NCBI RefSeq assembly: GCF_030042015.1
Contig: NZ_JASIAL010000356.1
Span: 1-12,109 of the forward strand
Direction: 5' to 3'
DNA length: 12,109 nt
DNA from: Trebonia sp030042015
GTDB taxonomy: Bacteria; Actinomycetota; Actinomycetes; Streptosporangiales; Streptosporangiaceae
The translations under genes and the position numbers were made by a program. A model generated the notes under the pieces. It ran no database searches. It worked only from the letters and a program-made list of their open reading frames with translations, and had not been told where the DNA came from. Shown piece by piece: positions 1-5,892 of the stretch (positions are counted from its first letter, which is position 1; each line of letters opens with the position of its first letter).

Positions 1-172
1 CGGCCCCCTGCCGCCCCGCTCACACGGCCCCCACACATACGTCTTCCAGCTCTTCGCCCTCGACCAGGCCACCGGCCTGCCAGCCAGCTTCACCCTCGAA
101 GACACGCTCGCCGCCATCAAAGGCCACGTCCTCGGCCGCGCCCGGCTGGACGGAACATACGAAATCCGCTAG
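1..172 (+). CDS. PEBP / YbhB-YbcL family protein, C-terminal end (5' end outside window)
   Basis: The open frame starts before position 1 and ends at TAG 170-172, giving 56 residues. It contains HGPHTYVFQLFALD, the hallmark of bacterial phosphatidylethanolamine-binding-protein homologues (YbhB/YbcL, the Raf kinase inhibitor-like family). A short helix region (ASFTLEDTLAAIKGHVLGRA) and a final strand (LDGTYEIR) follow, as expected for the last third of the fold. The family comprises small soluble or lipoprotein beta-sandwich proteins with an anion-binding pocket. Their substrate in bacteria is mostly unknown. The N-terminus, and so any signal peptide, is not visible. No clear terminator follows; a weak GCCC/GGGC stem lies near 190-200. 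The family call is firm and the cellular role is open. Confidence 0.85.
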   Translation, partial: GPLPPRSHGPHTYVFQLFALDQATGLPASFTLEDTLAAIKGHVLGRARLDGTYEIR

Positions 173-410
173 CACCCGCAGTCCAGCCCGGCGGGCCCGT
201 CAGCCTAAGCACGCGGCCAGCAGTGCGGCGAGGTTCGCCGGGCAGTTAAGCGAGCGGCCGGTCAATATAACCGCTTCTGCCCAGGCCGTCCATGGCCTCG
301 CGTGCTCCTGCCCGTGGCCCGCGCGAGTTCCCGGACTCCAAGCGCAGCAGAGCAGGAAATCCTCAGATCGCGTTCGCCAGCGCATATCCGCTGGTCAGCG
401 GTACTTTGAC
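173..410. other. Intergenic stretch without a recognisable gene
   Basis: No frame on either strand here looks coding or matches a family I recognise. The open frames are short and have mixed third-position composition. The stretch contains a locally AT-richer patch near 262-270. At 241-259 it has a segment starting GGCAG and ending CGAGCGGCC, which resembles the 5' end of an actinobacterial tRNA-Tyr (see findings). Because it lies beside a tRNA remnant and a broken gene, I read it as decayed DNA, possibly the edge of a former mobile element. Confidence 0.5.
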
Positions 411-482
411 TCGTGCAGAGGGAGAGAGGCCTGTAAAGCCGTCGGCTTCGCCTACGCAGGTTCAAACCCTCCACCTGCCACC
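411..482 (+). pseudogene. tRNA-Tyr(GTA) remnant, 3' part only; possible attachment site
   Basis: The 3' two-thirds of a class II tRNA is readable. The anticodon loop is CTGTAAA (431-437), with anticodon GTA at 433-435, flanked by GGC/GCC. A long variable arm follows at 443-455, then a T-stem and T-loop with TTCAAAC at 461-467 (stem 456-460 with 468-472, one C-C mismatch). The acceptor 3' strand is ACCTGCC (473-479), with discriminator A at 480. The GTA anticodon plus long variable arm identifies tRNA-Tyr. The CCA end is not encoded (ACCG). The expected 5' acceptor strand GGCAGGT is absent at the right distance and the D arm does not pair; only AGAGGGAG (417-424) still resembles the D-arm side. 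The gene is therefore almost certainly not functional. Such 3' tRNA copies are typical of integrative-element attachment sites. Confidence 0.65.
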
Positions 483-902
483 GCCAAATACCCAGGCCAG
501 ACTCGTTTGCGGGGTTCTTTGCGCCGCTTCAGACGGCGTGTCAAGGGTCTGCGCTATGCGATGCGGGAAGCGGTGCACCTCCTGCGGCCAGCCGACCGCG
601 GCCGCGATCCGGCCGGCCCAATACCGCGCCTCGGCATCGCCGCGCACATCCACGACCGCGAAACCGCTGAGGTGCTCCCCGGTCTCGGCGAACGGCCCGT
701 CGGTGAAGACGGGCGAGCCGCTGCCCGGGTCGACGCTGCACACGACGGTCGACGCGTCCAGACCGCCGTCGCTGAAGACGAACACTCCGGCGGCCGTCAT
801 CTCCTCGATCACGGCCCTGGCGGTCGCGGCCCTCTCGCGCAGCTCCTCCAGCGTGAGCTCGGGCGCTCACTCGTCGTTGAAGGCGATCAGGTACAGCGCC
901 AT
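462..902 (-). pseudogene. DGPF / YCII-related domain protein, broken by an in-frame stop
   Basis: The natural start is ATG at 902-900, preceded by AGGAG seven bases upstream. The frame reads MALYLIAFNDE, then TGA (869-867), then continues in the same frame as APELTLEELRERAATARAVI and on into a DGPF-domain body. The DGPFAETGEHLSGF motif (about residues 68-81 of the restored protein) defines the YCII-like DGPF family, about 115-120 residues long and often paired with ECF sigma factors. The stop replaces what is probably a Trp (TGG to TGA). The 3' end also looks abnormal: after GWPQEVHRF the frame runs some 30 residues beyond the usual length and stops inside the tRNA remnant's T-loop. A shortened protein from GTG at 812 could be made but would lack the first beta strand. 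I regard this as a pseudogene. A sequencing error is the alternative. Confidence 0.7.
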
Positions 903-976
903 CTCAAGCTCCTCTGCTCACGGGCAGCAGACGGCCGAACCGCATTTCACCGAGCATGCCGCACGAAACGCACGCC

Positions 977-999
977 TGCCGAATTGCACTCATTCGGCA
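977..999 (-). terminator. Stem-loop downstream of the MFS gene
   Basis: A perfect 7-bp inverted repeat, TGCCGAA (977-983) and TTCGGCA (993-999), has a 9-nt loop. It begins 21 bp after the stop of the MFS gene on the minus strand and 75 bp before the DGPF start. There is no T-run after it, which is common for actinobacterial terminators. It could instead be a binding site for the DGPF promoter region. Confidence 0.45.
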
Positions 1000-1019
1000 C
1001 GCCGGCGACGAACCGGATC

Positions 1020-2537
1020 TCAGGACGATTTCGGCGTCTCGAAGGACCTGGGGTGACCAGGCGCCGCCGCGTCAGGTGACGGCTGACGCCCGGCCGGTGA
1101 GACTTGCCTGGGCGGGGGCGGCACGTCGGGCTGGTCTTTGCGCTGCCTGGGCAGCGCTAGGGCGGGGATGACGGCGATGGCGGTGAGCCCGAGTGACCAC
1201 CAGAACGCGGTTCCGAACGCGGTCGCCTGGCCGGCGAGGCCATGGGCGCCGAGGGCATGGAGCTGGGTTGACAGGATCATGGCCAGGATGGCGGTGCCGA
1301 ACGAGCCGCCGACCTGCTGCGCGATCCGGGTGACAGTGCTGGCGTGGGGTACCTGGCCGGGCCGGAGCCCGAGGTACGCGGCGGCCATGACGGGGATCGT
1401 CACGGCACCGAGGCCGGCGCCGCGCACGACGAGGCTGAGCCCCAGGAGGATCTCGTTGGTGTGGACGCCGACCTGGGTGTAGGCGGCCGTGCCGGCCGCG
1501 GTGAGCACGACGCCGGCGAGCACGATCGGGCGCGCTCCGATGCGGTCCGTGAGCGAGCCTGCCTTGCTCCTGGTGAGCAGCATCCCGAGGCCCTGTGGCG
1601 CGAGCAGGAGACCGGCGAAAAGCGCGCTCTGGCCCCGCACCTGCTGATAGTAGAGCGGCAGGAGCAGCAGCGCCCCGAAGACACCGAAGCCGGACAGGAA
1701 CATCAGCGAGGTCGCGGCCGAGAAGGAGCGCACCTTGAACAGGCGCAGGTCCACCAGCGGCGGCCGGCGGGTGCGCAGCGCGTGGAACACGAAGGCGCCG
1801 AGCAGGACCAGGCCGGCCGCGAGCGGCGCGACCACTGCGGTGTAGCCGAAACCTCCCTTGATGCCTATCTCGGTGACCGCGTAGAGAATCGCGGCGAGGC
1901 CGGGCGAGAGCAGCACCAGGCCGGTGACGTCGAGGTACGCCCCCTTGCGGGGGATGCTGCGCTTCAGGCCGCGCCACGCCAGCACGAGGCCGGCGACGGA
2001 GAACGGCACGTTTACCCAGAAGATCCACCGCCACGACAGGTGGCTGACGATCAGGCCGCCGACGACTGGCCCCACGATCGGCCCGAACAGCGTGGGAAGA
2101 CTGATCAGCGCCATGATCCGCCCGAGCTTGCGTCCGCCGGCCGCCTCGACCAGCAAGTTCTGCAGGATGGGCAGCATGAGGCCGCCGCCGATGCCCTGCA
2201 GCACCCGGAAAGCGATCAGCGCGGCTATGTCCCACGCCGCGCTCGACAAGATCGAACCGACCATGAACAGCGCCAGCGCTCCCATCCACACCTGCTTGGC
2301 GCCGAAGCGCTCGCTGGCCCATCCGGAGACCGGGACGACCATCCCGAGTGCGAGAACATAGCCGCTGATTGTCCACTGACCATTCGACACCGATGTGTGC
2401 AGGCCGCTGGCCAGGACATCGATCGCCACGTTGACGATGGTCGAGTCGAACACGACCATCACCACTCCGACCAACAGGACCACGGCCAGCTTGACGAACG
2501 CCGGGTCCAGGGGTTCGCTGTCGTTCGGCTTAGCCAC
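1020..2537 (-). CDS. DHA2-family MFS multidrug efflux transporter (EmrB/QacA type)
   Basis: This is a 505-residue, 14-helix proton-driven drug exporter of the plasma membrane. Visible motifs (numbered from the GTG start) are the DHA2 first-helix signature FDSTIVNVAI with Asp31; a motif A-like GWASERFGAKQ loop at about 72-82; motif B RVLQGIGGG with Arg111; antiporter motif C GPIVGPVVGG at about 152-161; and WRWIFWVNVP after helix 6. The tail is a charged, Pro-rich cytoplasmic segment. I chose GTG 2537-2535 because GGAAGG lies six bases upstream. The longer frame opens with TTG at 2561, which lies inside an operator and has no ribosome site. The gene is divergent from a TetR regulator with twin palindromes between them, so substrate-induced derepression is the likely control. 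The exported compound is unknown. Confidence 0.92.
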   Translation of the reverse strand: MAKPNDSEPLDPAFVKLAVVLLVGVVMVVFDSTIVNVAIDVLASGLHTSVSNGQWTISGYVLALGMVVPVSGWASERFGAKQVWMGALALFMVGSILSSAAWDIAALIAFRVLQGIGGGLMLPILQNLLVEAAGGRKLGRIMALISLPTLFGPIVGPVVGGLIVSHLSWRWIFWVNVPFSVAGLVLAWRGLKRSIPRKGAYLDVTGLVLLSPGLAAILYAVTEIGIKGGFGYTAVVAPLAAGLVLLGAFVFHALRTRRPPLVDLRLFKVRSFSAATSLMFLSGFGVFGALLLLPLYYQQVRGQSALFAGLLLAPQGLGMLLTRSKAGSLTDRIGARPIVLAGVVLTAAGTAAYTQVGVHTNEILLGLSLVVRGAGLGAVTIPVMAAAYLGLRPGQVPHASTVTRIAQQVGGSFGTAILAMILSTQLHALGAHGLAGQATAFGTAFWWSLGLTAIAVIPALALPRQRKDQPDVPPPPRQVSPAGRQPSPDAAAPGHPRSFETPKSS

Positions 2538-2551
2538 GAGCGCCTTCCATA

Positions 2552-2573
2552 TAAGATACAATCATGACTCTTA
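2552..2573. promoter_or_regulatory. TetR-type operator, copy 1 (MFS side)
   Basis: TAAGATACA-N4-TGACTCTTA is an imperfect palindrome: the half sites agree at 7 of 9 positions, with outer arms TAAGA/TCTTA. It lies just upstream of the MFS GTG start and overlaps the presumed promoter, including a minus-strand TATCTT. The same 18 defined bases recur at 2595-2616 and only the central four differ. This is in line with a TetR-family dimer site repressing the pump. Confidence 0.75.
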
Positions 2574-2594
2574 GATCACGATACCGCGATCTCG

Positions 2595-2616
2595 TAAGAT
2601 ACACAAGTGACTCTTA
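2595..2616. promoter_or_regulatory. TetR-type operator, copy 2 (overlapping the TetR ribosome site)
   Basis: This is the second copy of TAAGATACA-N4-TGACTCTTA, with centre CAAG instead of ATCA, offset 43 bp (about four helical turns) from copy 1. Its right end runs into AAGGAG (2616-2621), the ribosome site of the TetR gene, and TAAGAT (2595-2600) could serve as a -10 element. Binding here would block the regulator's own expression (autorepression). Confidence 0.75.
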
Positions 2617-2626
2617 AGGAGCGCTG

Positions 2627-3295
2627 ATGGCAGCGGAGGCAACCGCGGCCGGCCGACCCGGGCCGGGAAGGAACCCAGGCCCGGCGACGCGCCGCCGGGG
2701 AGCCGAACTCGAAGCCGCGCTACTGGACGCCGCCTGGAGCGAGCTGGCCGCGGTGGGGTACGGCGCGTTCACGATGGACGGCGTCGCCGCCCGGGCCAAG
2801 ACCAGCCGGGCCGTGCTGTACCGGCGATGGCCGAACCGTCCCGAGCTCGCGCTCGCGGCCATGCGGCAGCACACGAAGCTCGCGCCCACCGAGATTCCCG
2901 ACACCGGAACACTCCGGGAGGACGTCCTGGCGCTGCTGCGGCACATCTCCGCACGAGGCGGCGAGGTCGCCGCCGTCTTCAGCTTCCTGCTCGGCGACTA
3001 CTTCAACGAGACCGGAGTGCCCCCGGCGGTCCTGCGAGAACGAGCGCTCGCCGGACAGCCAACCGTGATGCAGGCCATCCTGGACCGCGCTGCCGCACGC
3101 GGCGAGATCGACCCCGATCGCATCAGCCCCCGCCTCGCAGCGCTCCCCATCGATCTCGTGCGCCACGACCTCATCATGAACCGCTCTCCCGTGCCCGACC
3201 CGGACCTGATCGAGATCGTGGACGACCTCTTCCTGCCTCTCCTCGGCGCCGGCCCTCGATGCCACGCACACGAGCAGCACGGCAACGGTCAGTGA
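2627..3295 (+). CDS. TetR/AcrR-family transcriptional repressor, probable local regulator of the MFS pump
   Basis: This 222-residue protein starts at ATG 2627, five bases after AAGGAG. A basic, Gly/Pro-rich extension (residues 1-24) precedes the TetR DNA-binding domain (about 25-80). The helix-turn-helix is readable as FTMDGVAARAKTSRAVLYRRW (about 48-68), followed by NRPELALAAM. The remainder is the helical ligand/dimer domain, of the type often seen with RRW-NRPEL sequences (TetR_C_11-like). It is divergent from the efflux pump with two matching palindromes between them, a classic arrangement for a repressor released by the pump's substrate. It ends only 8 bp from the stop of the convergent IclR gene, with no room for a separate terminator. 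The ligand is unknown. Confidence 0.93.
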   Translation: MAAEATAAGRPGPGRNPGPATRRRGAELEAALLDAAWSELAAVGYGAFTMDGVAARAKTSRAVLYRRWPNRPELALAAMRQHTKLAPTEIPDTGTLREDVLALLRHISARGGEVAAVFSFLLGDYFNETGVPPAVLRERALAGQPTVMQAILDRAAARGEIDPDRISPRLAALPIDLVRHDLIMNRSPVPDPDLIEIVDDLFLPLLGAGPRCHAHEQHGNGQ

Positions 3296-3303
3296 ATGCA
3301 GGA

Positions 3304-4083
3304 TCAGCCGAACCTGAACCGGCCCGCCGGGGCAGTCGCGCGGCCCTGCGGGCTGCCTAGCACGCGGGAGATTCCCCGTGTCGTGGCCTGCAGGTGTGCG
3401 AGCCTCGGACCATACGGCTCGGTGATCGGCAGGATCAGCGAGAGCGCGGCCGCGACCGCGCCGGCGGGACCGTAGATGGGCGCGGCCACCGACCGGAACT
3501 CGCCTCGAATTGACGTGACCGCGTATCCGGACCGGCGGATCTCCGCCAGGGTGGCGCGCAGCTCCCGATCGGTGACCGGGGGATGCCAGTCCGGCACCGC
3601 CAGCGGTCCCGCGAGCGCCGCCTCCTGGACATCTGACGGCGCGTACGCGAGCAGCACAAGCCCGATCGCCGTGGCGTGCAGCTCGTAGCGCGCGCCCACC
3701 TGAGCCCGGTCGGCGGCCGTCTCCTGGCTGGTGAACCGCTCGACGAAGAGCACCTGGTCCTTCTCCCTGATGGCCAGGTGCACACCGCGGTGGGTGGTCT
3801 CGAACAGGTCTTGCATGAACGGCAGGGCGACCTGCCGCAGGCCCATCGACCGGGGCGTGACGGCGGCGAGCTCCCACAGCCGCAGCCCGATCTGGTAACC
3901 GCCGGACGGCGACCGTTCAAGCGCGCCCCAGGCGTGCAGCTCGCCGACGATCCGGTGTGCCGTGGTGAGCGGCACCCCGGCCCTGCGGCTGATCTGCGAC
4001 AGGGTCAGTCCGCCGGGCGCGTCGCTGACGGTGTCCAGTATTCGCAGCGCGCGCCCGAGGACGGACCGCCGCTGGTCCGGCAT
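3304..4083 (-). CDS. IclR-family transcriptional regulator
   Basis: This 259-residue regulator starts at ATG 4083-4081, preceded by GGAAGGAG. The N-terminal winged helix-turn-helix covers about residues 8-75: LGRALRILDTVS, then LTLSQISRRAGVPLTTAHRI as the HTH, then the wing GGYQIGLRLWEL. The C-terminal IclR effector domain (about 80-250) has the usual ELHATAIGLVLLAYAP and SVAAPIYGPAGAVAAALSL blocks. IclR proteins bind small carboxylates or aromatic metabolites and control catabolic operons. This one is divergent from the UGSC two-gene operon across about 108 bp, and a TTCCG-N5-CGGAA palindrome covers its own ribosome site, so it very probably controls both itself and that operon. The effector is unknown; whether it activates or represses cannot be told from the sequence. 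Confidence 0.94.
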   Translation of the reverse strand: MPDQRRSVLGRALRILDTVSDAPGGLTLSQISRRAGVPLTTAHRIVGELHAWGALERSPSGGYQIGLRLWELAAVTPRSMGLRQVALPFMQDLFETTHRGVHLAIREKDQVLFVERFTSQETAADRAQVGARYELHATAIGLVLLAYAPSDVQEAALAGPLAVPDWHPPVTDRELRATLAEIRRSGYAVTSIRGEFRSVAAPIYGPAGAVAAALSLILPITEPYGPRLAHLQATTRGISRVLGSPQGRATAPAGRFRFG

Positions 4084-4096
4084 CGGCGGTCGCTCC

Positions 4097-4111
4097 TTCC
4101 GTTATGCGGAA
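4097..4111. promoter_or_regulatory. Candidate IclR operator (TTCCG-N5-CGGAA)
   Basis: TTCCGTTATGCGGAA is a perfect 5-bp inverted repeat with a 5-bp spacer in the divergent IclR/UGSC intergenic region. It starts 14 bp upstream of the IclR ATG and touches its ribosome site, so binding would limit IclR expression. IclR-family sites of the form TTCC-N-GGAA are common. The distance to the UGSC start is about 80 bp, suitable for control of that promoter too. Confidence 0.65.
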
Positions 4112-4191
4112 ACACGGGTAGTCATCCAGGCACTCTAGTGCGACCGTGACCGCGAGGACGATGCCGATGCCATCGCGGCGCGGAGGTGCAC

Positions 4192-4731
4192 ATGGGAGCC
4201 CAGGAGAAGCTACTCAACCCCACCGGCTCAGACAGGAGAGCGGCCGACAGCAGCCTCGCCCCGCGGCCGGCCAGCCTGCGCGGGCTCACCGTCGGCCTGC
4301 TTGGCAACACCAAGCCGAACGCCGAGGTGCTGCTGTCGGAGATCGCCAGCGAGCTCAAGGACCGCTATGACGTGGGCGAGTTCCGCTCCTACACCAAGGA
4401 CTACTTCGGCACCCCGGTCAAGCCCGACCTGCTCGCGCAGATCGTCGCCGAGTGCGACCTCGTGGTCACGGCCGTCGGAGACTGCGGCTCGTGCAGCGCG
4501 GCGACCGTCGCGGACGGGATATTGTTCGAACGGGCGGGGGTTCCGGCGGTCAGCATCGTCTCCGACTCGTTCCTGCTGTCCGCGGGCGCGATGGCCCAGA
4601 TGCAGGGCTTTCCCGGGTTCGAGTTCGCCGCCGTGCACCACCCGGTGGCCAGCCTGGGCGAGGCGGAACTCCGCGACCGCGTGCTGGCCGTGCTGCCAGA
4701 CGTGCTGCGGATCATCGGCGCGCAACCGTAG
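4192..4731 (+). CDS. UGSC-family protein, cysteine homologue of the UGSC selenoproteins
   Basis: This 179-residue protein matches the UGSC (seleno)protein family. It opens with a poorly conserved 30-residue lead, then GLTVGLLGNTKPNAEVLLSE (about 31-50), ECDLVVTAVGDCGSCSAATV (about 87-106, with Cys98 and Cys101 in CGSC), and GVPAVSIVSDSF (about 116-127). In selenoprotein members the first Cys is selenocysteine; here it is encoded by TGC (4483-4485), so no Sec insertion is needed. The CxxC-like, Sec-replaceable motif points to redox or nucleophilic chemistry, but I know of no proven reaction. I chose ATG 4192 because GGAGG (4182-4186) is five bases upstream; the GTG at 4186 overlaps that site. 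No signal peptide is visible. It is first in an operon with the 367-aa gene 29 bp downstream and is divergent from an IclR gene. Confidence 0.85.
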   Translation: MGAQEKLLNPTGSDRRAADSSLAPRPASLRGLTVGLLGNTKPNAEVLLSEIASELKDRYDVGEFRSYTKDYFGTPVKPDLLAQIVAECDLVVTAVGDCGSCSAATVADGILFERAGVPAVSIVSDSFLLSAGAMAQMQGFPGFEFAAVHHPVASLGEAELRDRVLAVLPDVLRIIGAQP

Positions 4732-4760
4732 CACCGCGGCAAACCGTGGGAGAGACATCA

Positions 4761-5864
4761 ATGAGCACTGTCATCGGTGACCTGTTCGCCGACGCCACGC
4801 AGATCCGCGAGGCGATGGAGTACTACGCCAAGCAGGAGTGGACGGACGGGCTGCCGGTCGTGCCGGTCACGGAGTCGTACCTGGCCGAGTTCCTCGGCAT
4901 GACCGGTCGCGACCCGGACGAGGCCATCTTCGCCGTGCCGCACCTGAACAGGGAGTGCACGGTCAGGCTGGCCGCGATCAACGCGGCGATGGCGGGCTGC
5001 CTGCCCGAGTACTTCCCCGTGGTGCTCGCCGCCTGGGACGCGATCGCGAAGGAGCCCTACCCGAAGCGAGGCATCTGGCAGTCCACGACGGGCACCGCGC
5101 CGCTGCTCATCGTGAACGGCCCGGTCCGCGGCCGGATCGGCCTGAACAGCAAGGGGAACGTCTTCGGTTCCGGGTTCCGTGCCAACGCGACGATCGGCCG
5201 GGCGATCAGGCTCACCGCGATCAACGTCTTCGACCTGCACCCGCACCAGCTCGACCAGGCAACCCAGGGCACGCTTGCCAAGTACTCCGCCTGCATCGCG
5301 GAGAACGAGGAGGAGTCCCCGTGGGCGCCGCTGCACGTCGAGTACGGCTTCGCAGCCGAGGAAAGCACGGTGACCGCGCTCGTCGTCAGGTCCTGCCTGC
5401 ACATCGAGGCCAGGCACACCCGGGTGCCCGAGCAGCTGGCGCTTGACTTCGCGAACACCATCAAGCGGACCGGCGCGCTGATCCACGAGACGAGCAGCGC
5501 GCTCGTCGTGCTGGGTCCCGAGCACGCGCAGGCGTTCGCCGAGGCCGGCTGGTCCAAGGACGACGTGCGGCAGGCGATCTATGACAGAGCCGTGAACTCC
5601 CGCGCCGACCTCGTGGCCGTCGGGAAGGAGGCGATCTCCAGGCACACCCGCTGGCGGGTGCCGGGCGACCACCCGGACGCCATACCCGACCAGGCCAGCC
5701 AAGGCGACACCCTCGACCTGGTTCCCGCGCTGATCTCGCCGAGCGCGATCCTGCTCGCGGTCGCCGGCGCGAACAACGCCGGCGTGTCCACGGTCATCGA
5801 GACCTTCGGCGTGCGCGGCGACACGCCCTCGTCCATCGCGCGGGTGGCAGAACCCGGCCGATAG
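4761..5864 (+). CDS. Conserved UGSC-partner protein of unknown function (367 aa)
   Basis: ATG 4761 follows GGGAGAG at a normal distance, 29 bp after the UGSC stop, so the two form an operon. I recognise this as the protein that accompanies UGSC proteins but cannot name an activity. The protein looks soluble. Blocks that look structurally important are EWTDGLPVVPVTE (26-38), ECTVRLAAINAAMAGCLPEY (65-84, Cys66 and Cys80), TGTAPLLIVNGPVRGRIGLN (110-129), GSGFRANATIGRAIRLTAIN (137-156), SACIAENEEESPWAPLHVEY (176-195, Cys178), and a Gly-rich VAGANNAGVSTVIETFG (334-350). Four cysteines (66, 80, 178, 212) and the acidic ENEEES run could hold an active site or metal. No signal peptide or membrane span is seen. 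The likely role is to act with the UGSC protein on the same substrate; this is inference from linkage. Confidence 0.75.
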   Translation: MSTVIGDLFADATQIREAMEYYAKQEWTDGLPVVPVTESYLAEFLGMTGRDPDEAIFAVPHLNRECTVRLAAINAAMAGCLPEYFPVVLAAWDAIAKEPYPKRGIWQSTTGTAPLLIVNGPVRGRIGLNSKGNVFGSGFRANATIGRAIRLTAINVFDLHPHQLDQATQGTLAKYSACIAENEEESPWAPLHVEYGFAAEESTVTALVVRSCLHIEARHTRVPEQLALDFANTIKRTGALIHETSSALVVLGPEHAQAFAEAGWSKDDVRQAIYDRAVNSRADLVAVGKEAISRHTRWRVPGDHPDAIPDQASQGDTLDLVPALISPSAILLAVAGANNAGVSTVIETFGVRGDTPSSIARVAEPGR

Positions 5865-5892
5865 CCGGCGCGAGCCCGTCTGGATAGGCCGA

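Noticed and set aside
397..482. An intact, functional tRNA-Tyr gene
   Set aside because: The 5' acceptor strand does not pair with ACCTGCC at the correct distance, the D arm does not fold, and the T-stem and anticodon stem each have a mismatch.
867..869. TGA in the DGPF gene as a selenocysteine codon
   Set aside because: DGPF proteins are not known selenoproteins and the position is not catalytic; a nonsense change from TGG or a sequencing error is simpler.
292..1056. Plus-strand open frame of 254 codons
   Set aside because: It is Ser/Thr/Ala/Pro-rich without a fold, crosses the tRNA remnant and lies opposite the DGPF gene, whose motifs are clear.
2538..2561. Upstream TTG start for the MFS transporter
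   Set aside because: It lies inside an operator-like repeat and has no ribosome site, whereas GTG 2537 has GGAAGG just upstream.
1344..2567. Plus-strand open frame of 407 codons antisense to the MFS gene
   Set aside because: It is rich in Gln, His, Arg, Asp and Glu with no family motif, lies exactly opposite a clear DHA2 transporter and is a codon-bias shadow.
2720..3877. Minus-strand open frame of 385 codons across the TetR and IclR genes
   Set aside because: It runs through two well-supported genes in other frames, has Arg/Gly/Ala-rich low-complexity content and no ribosome site.
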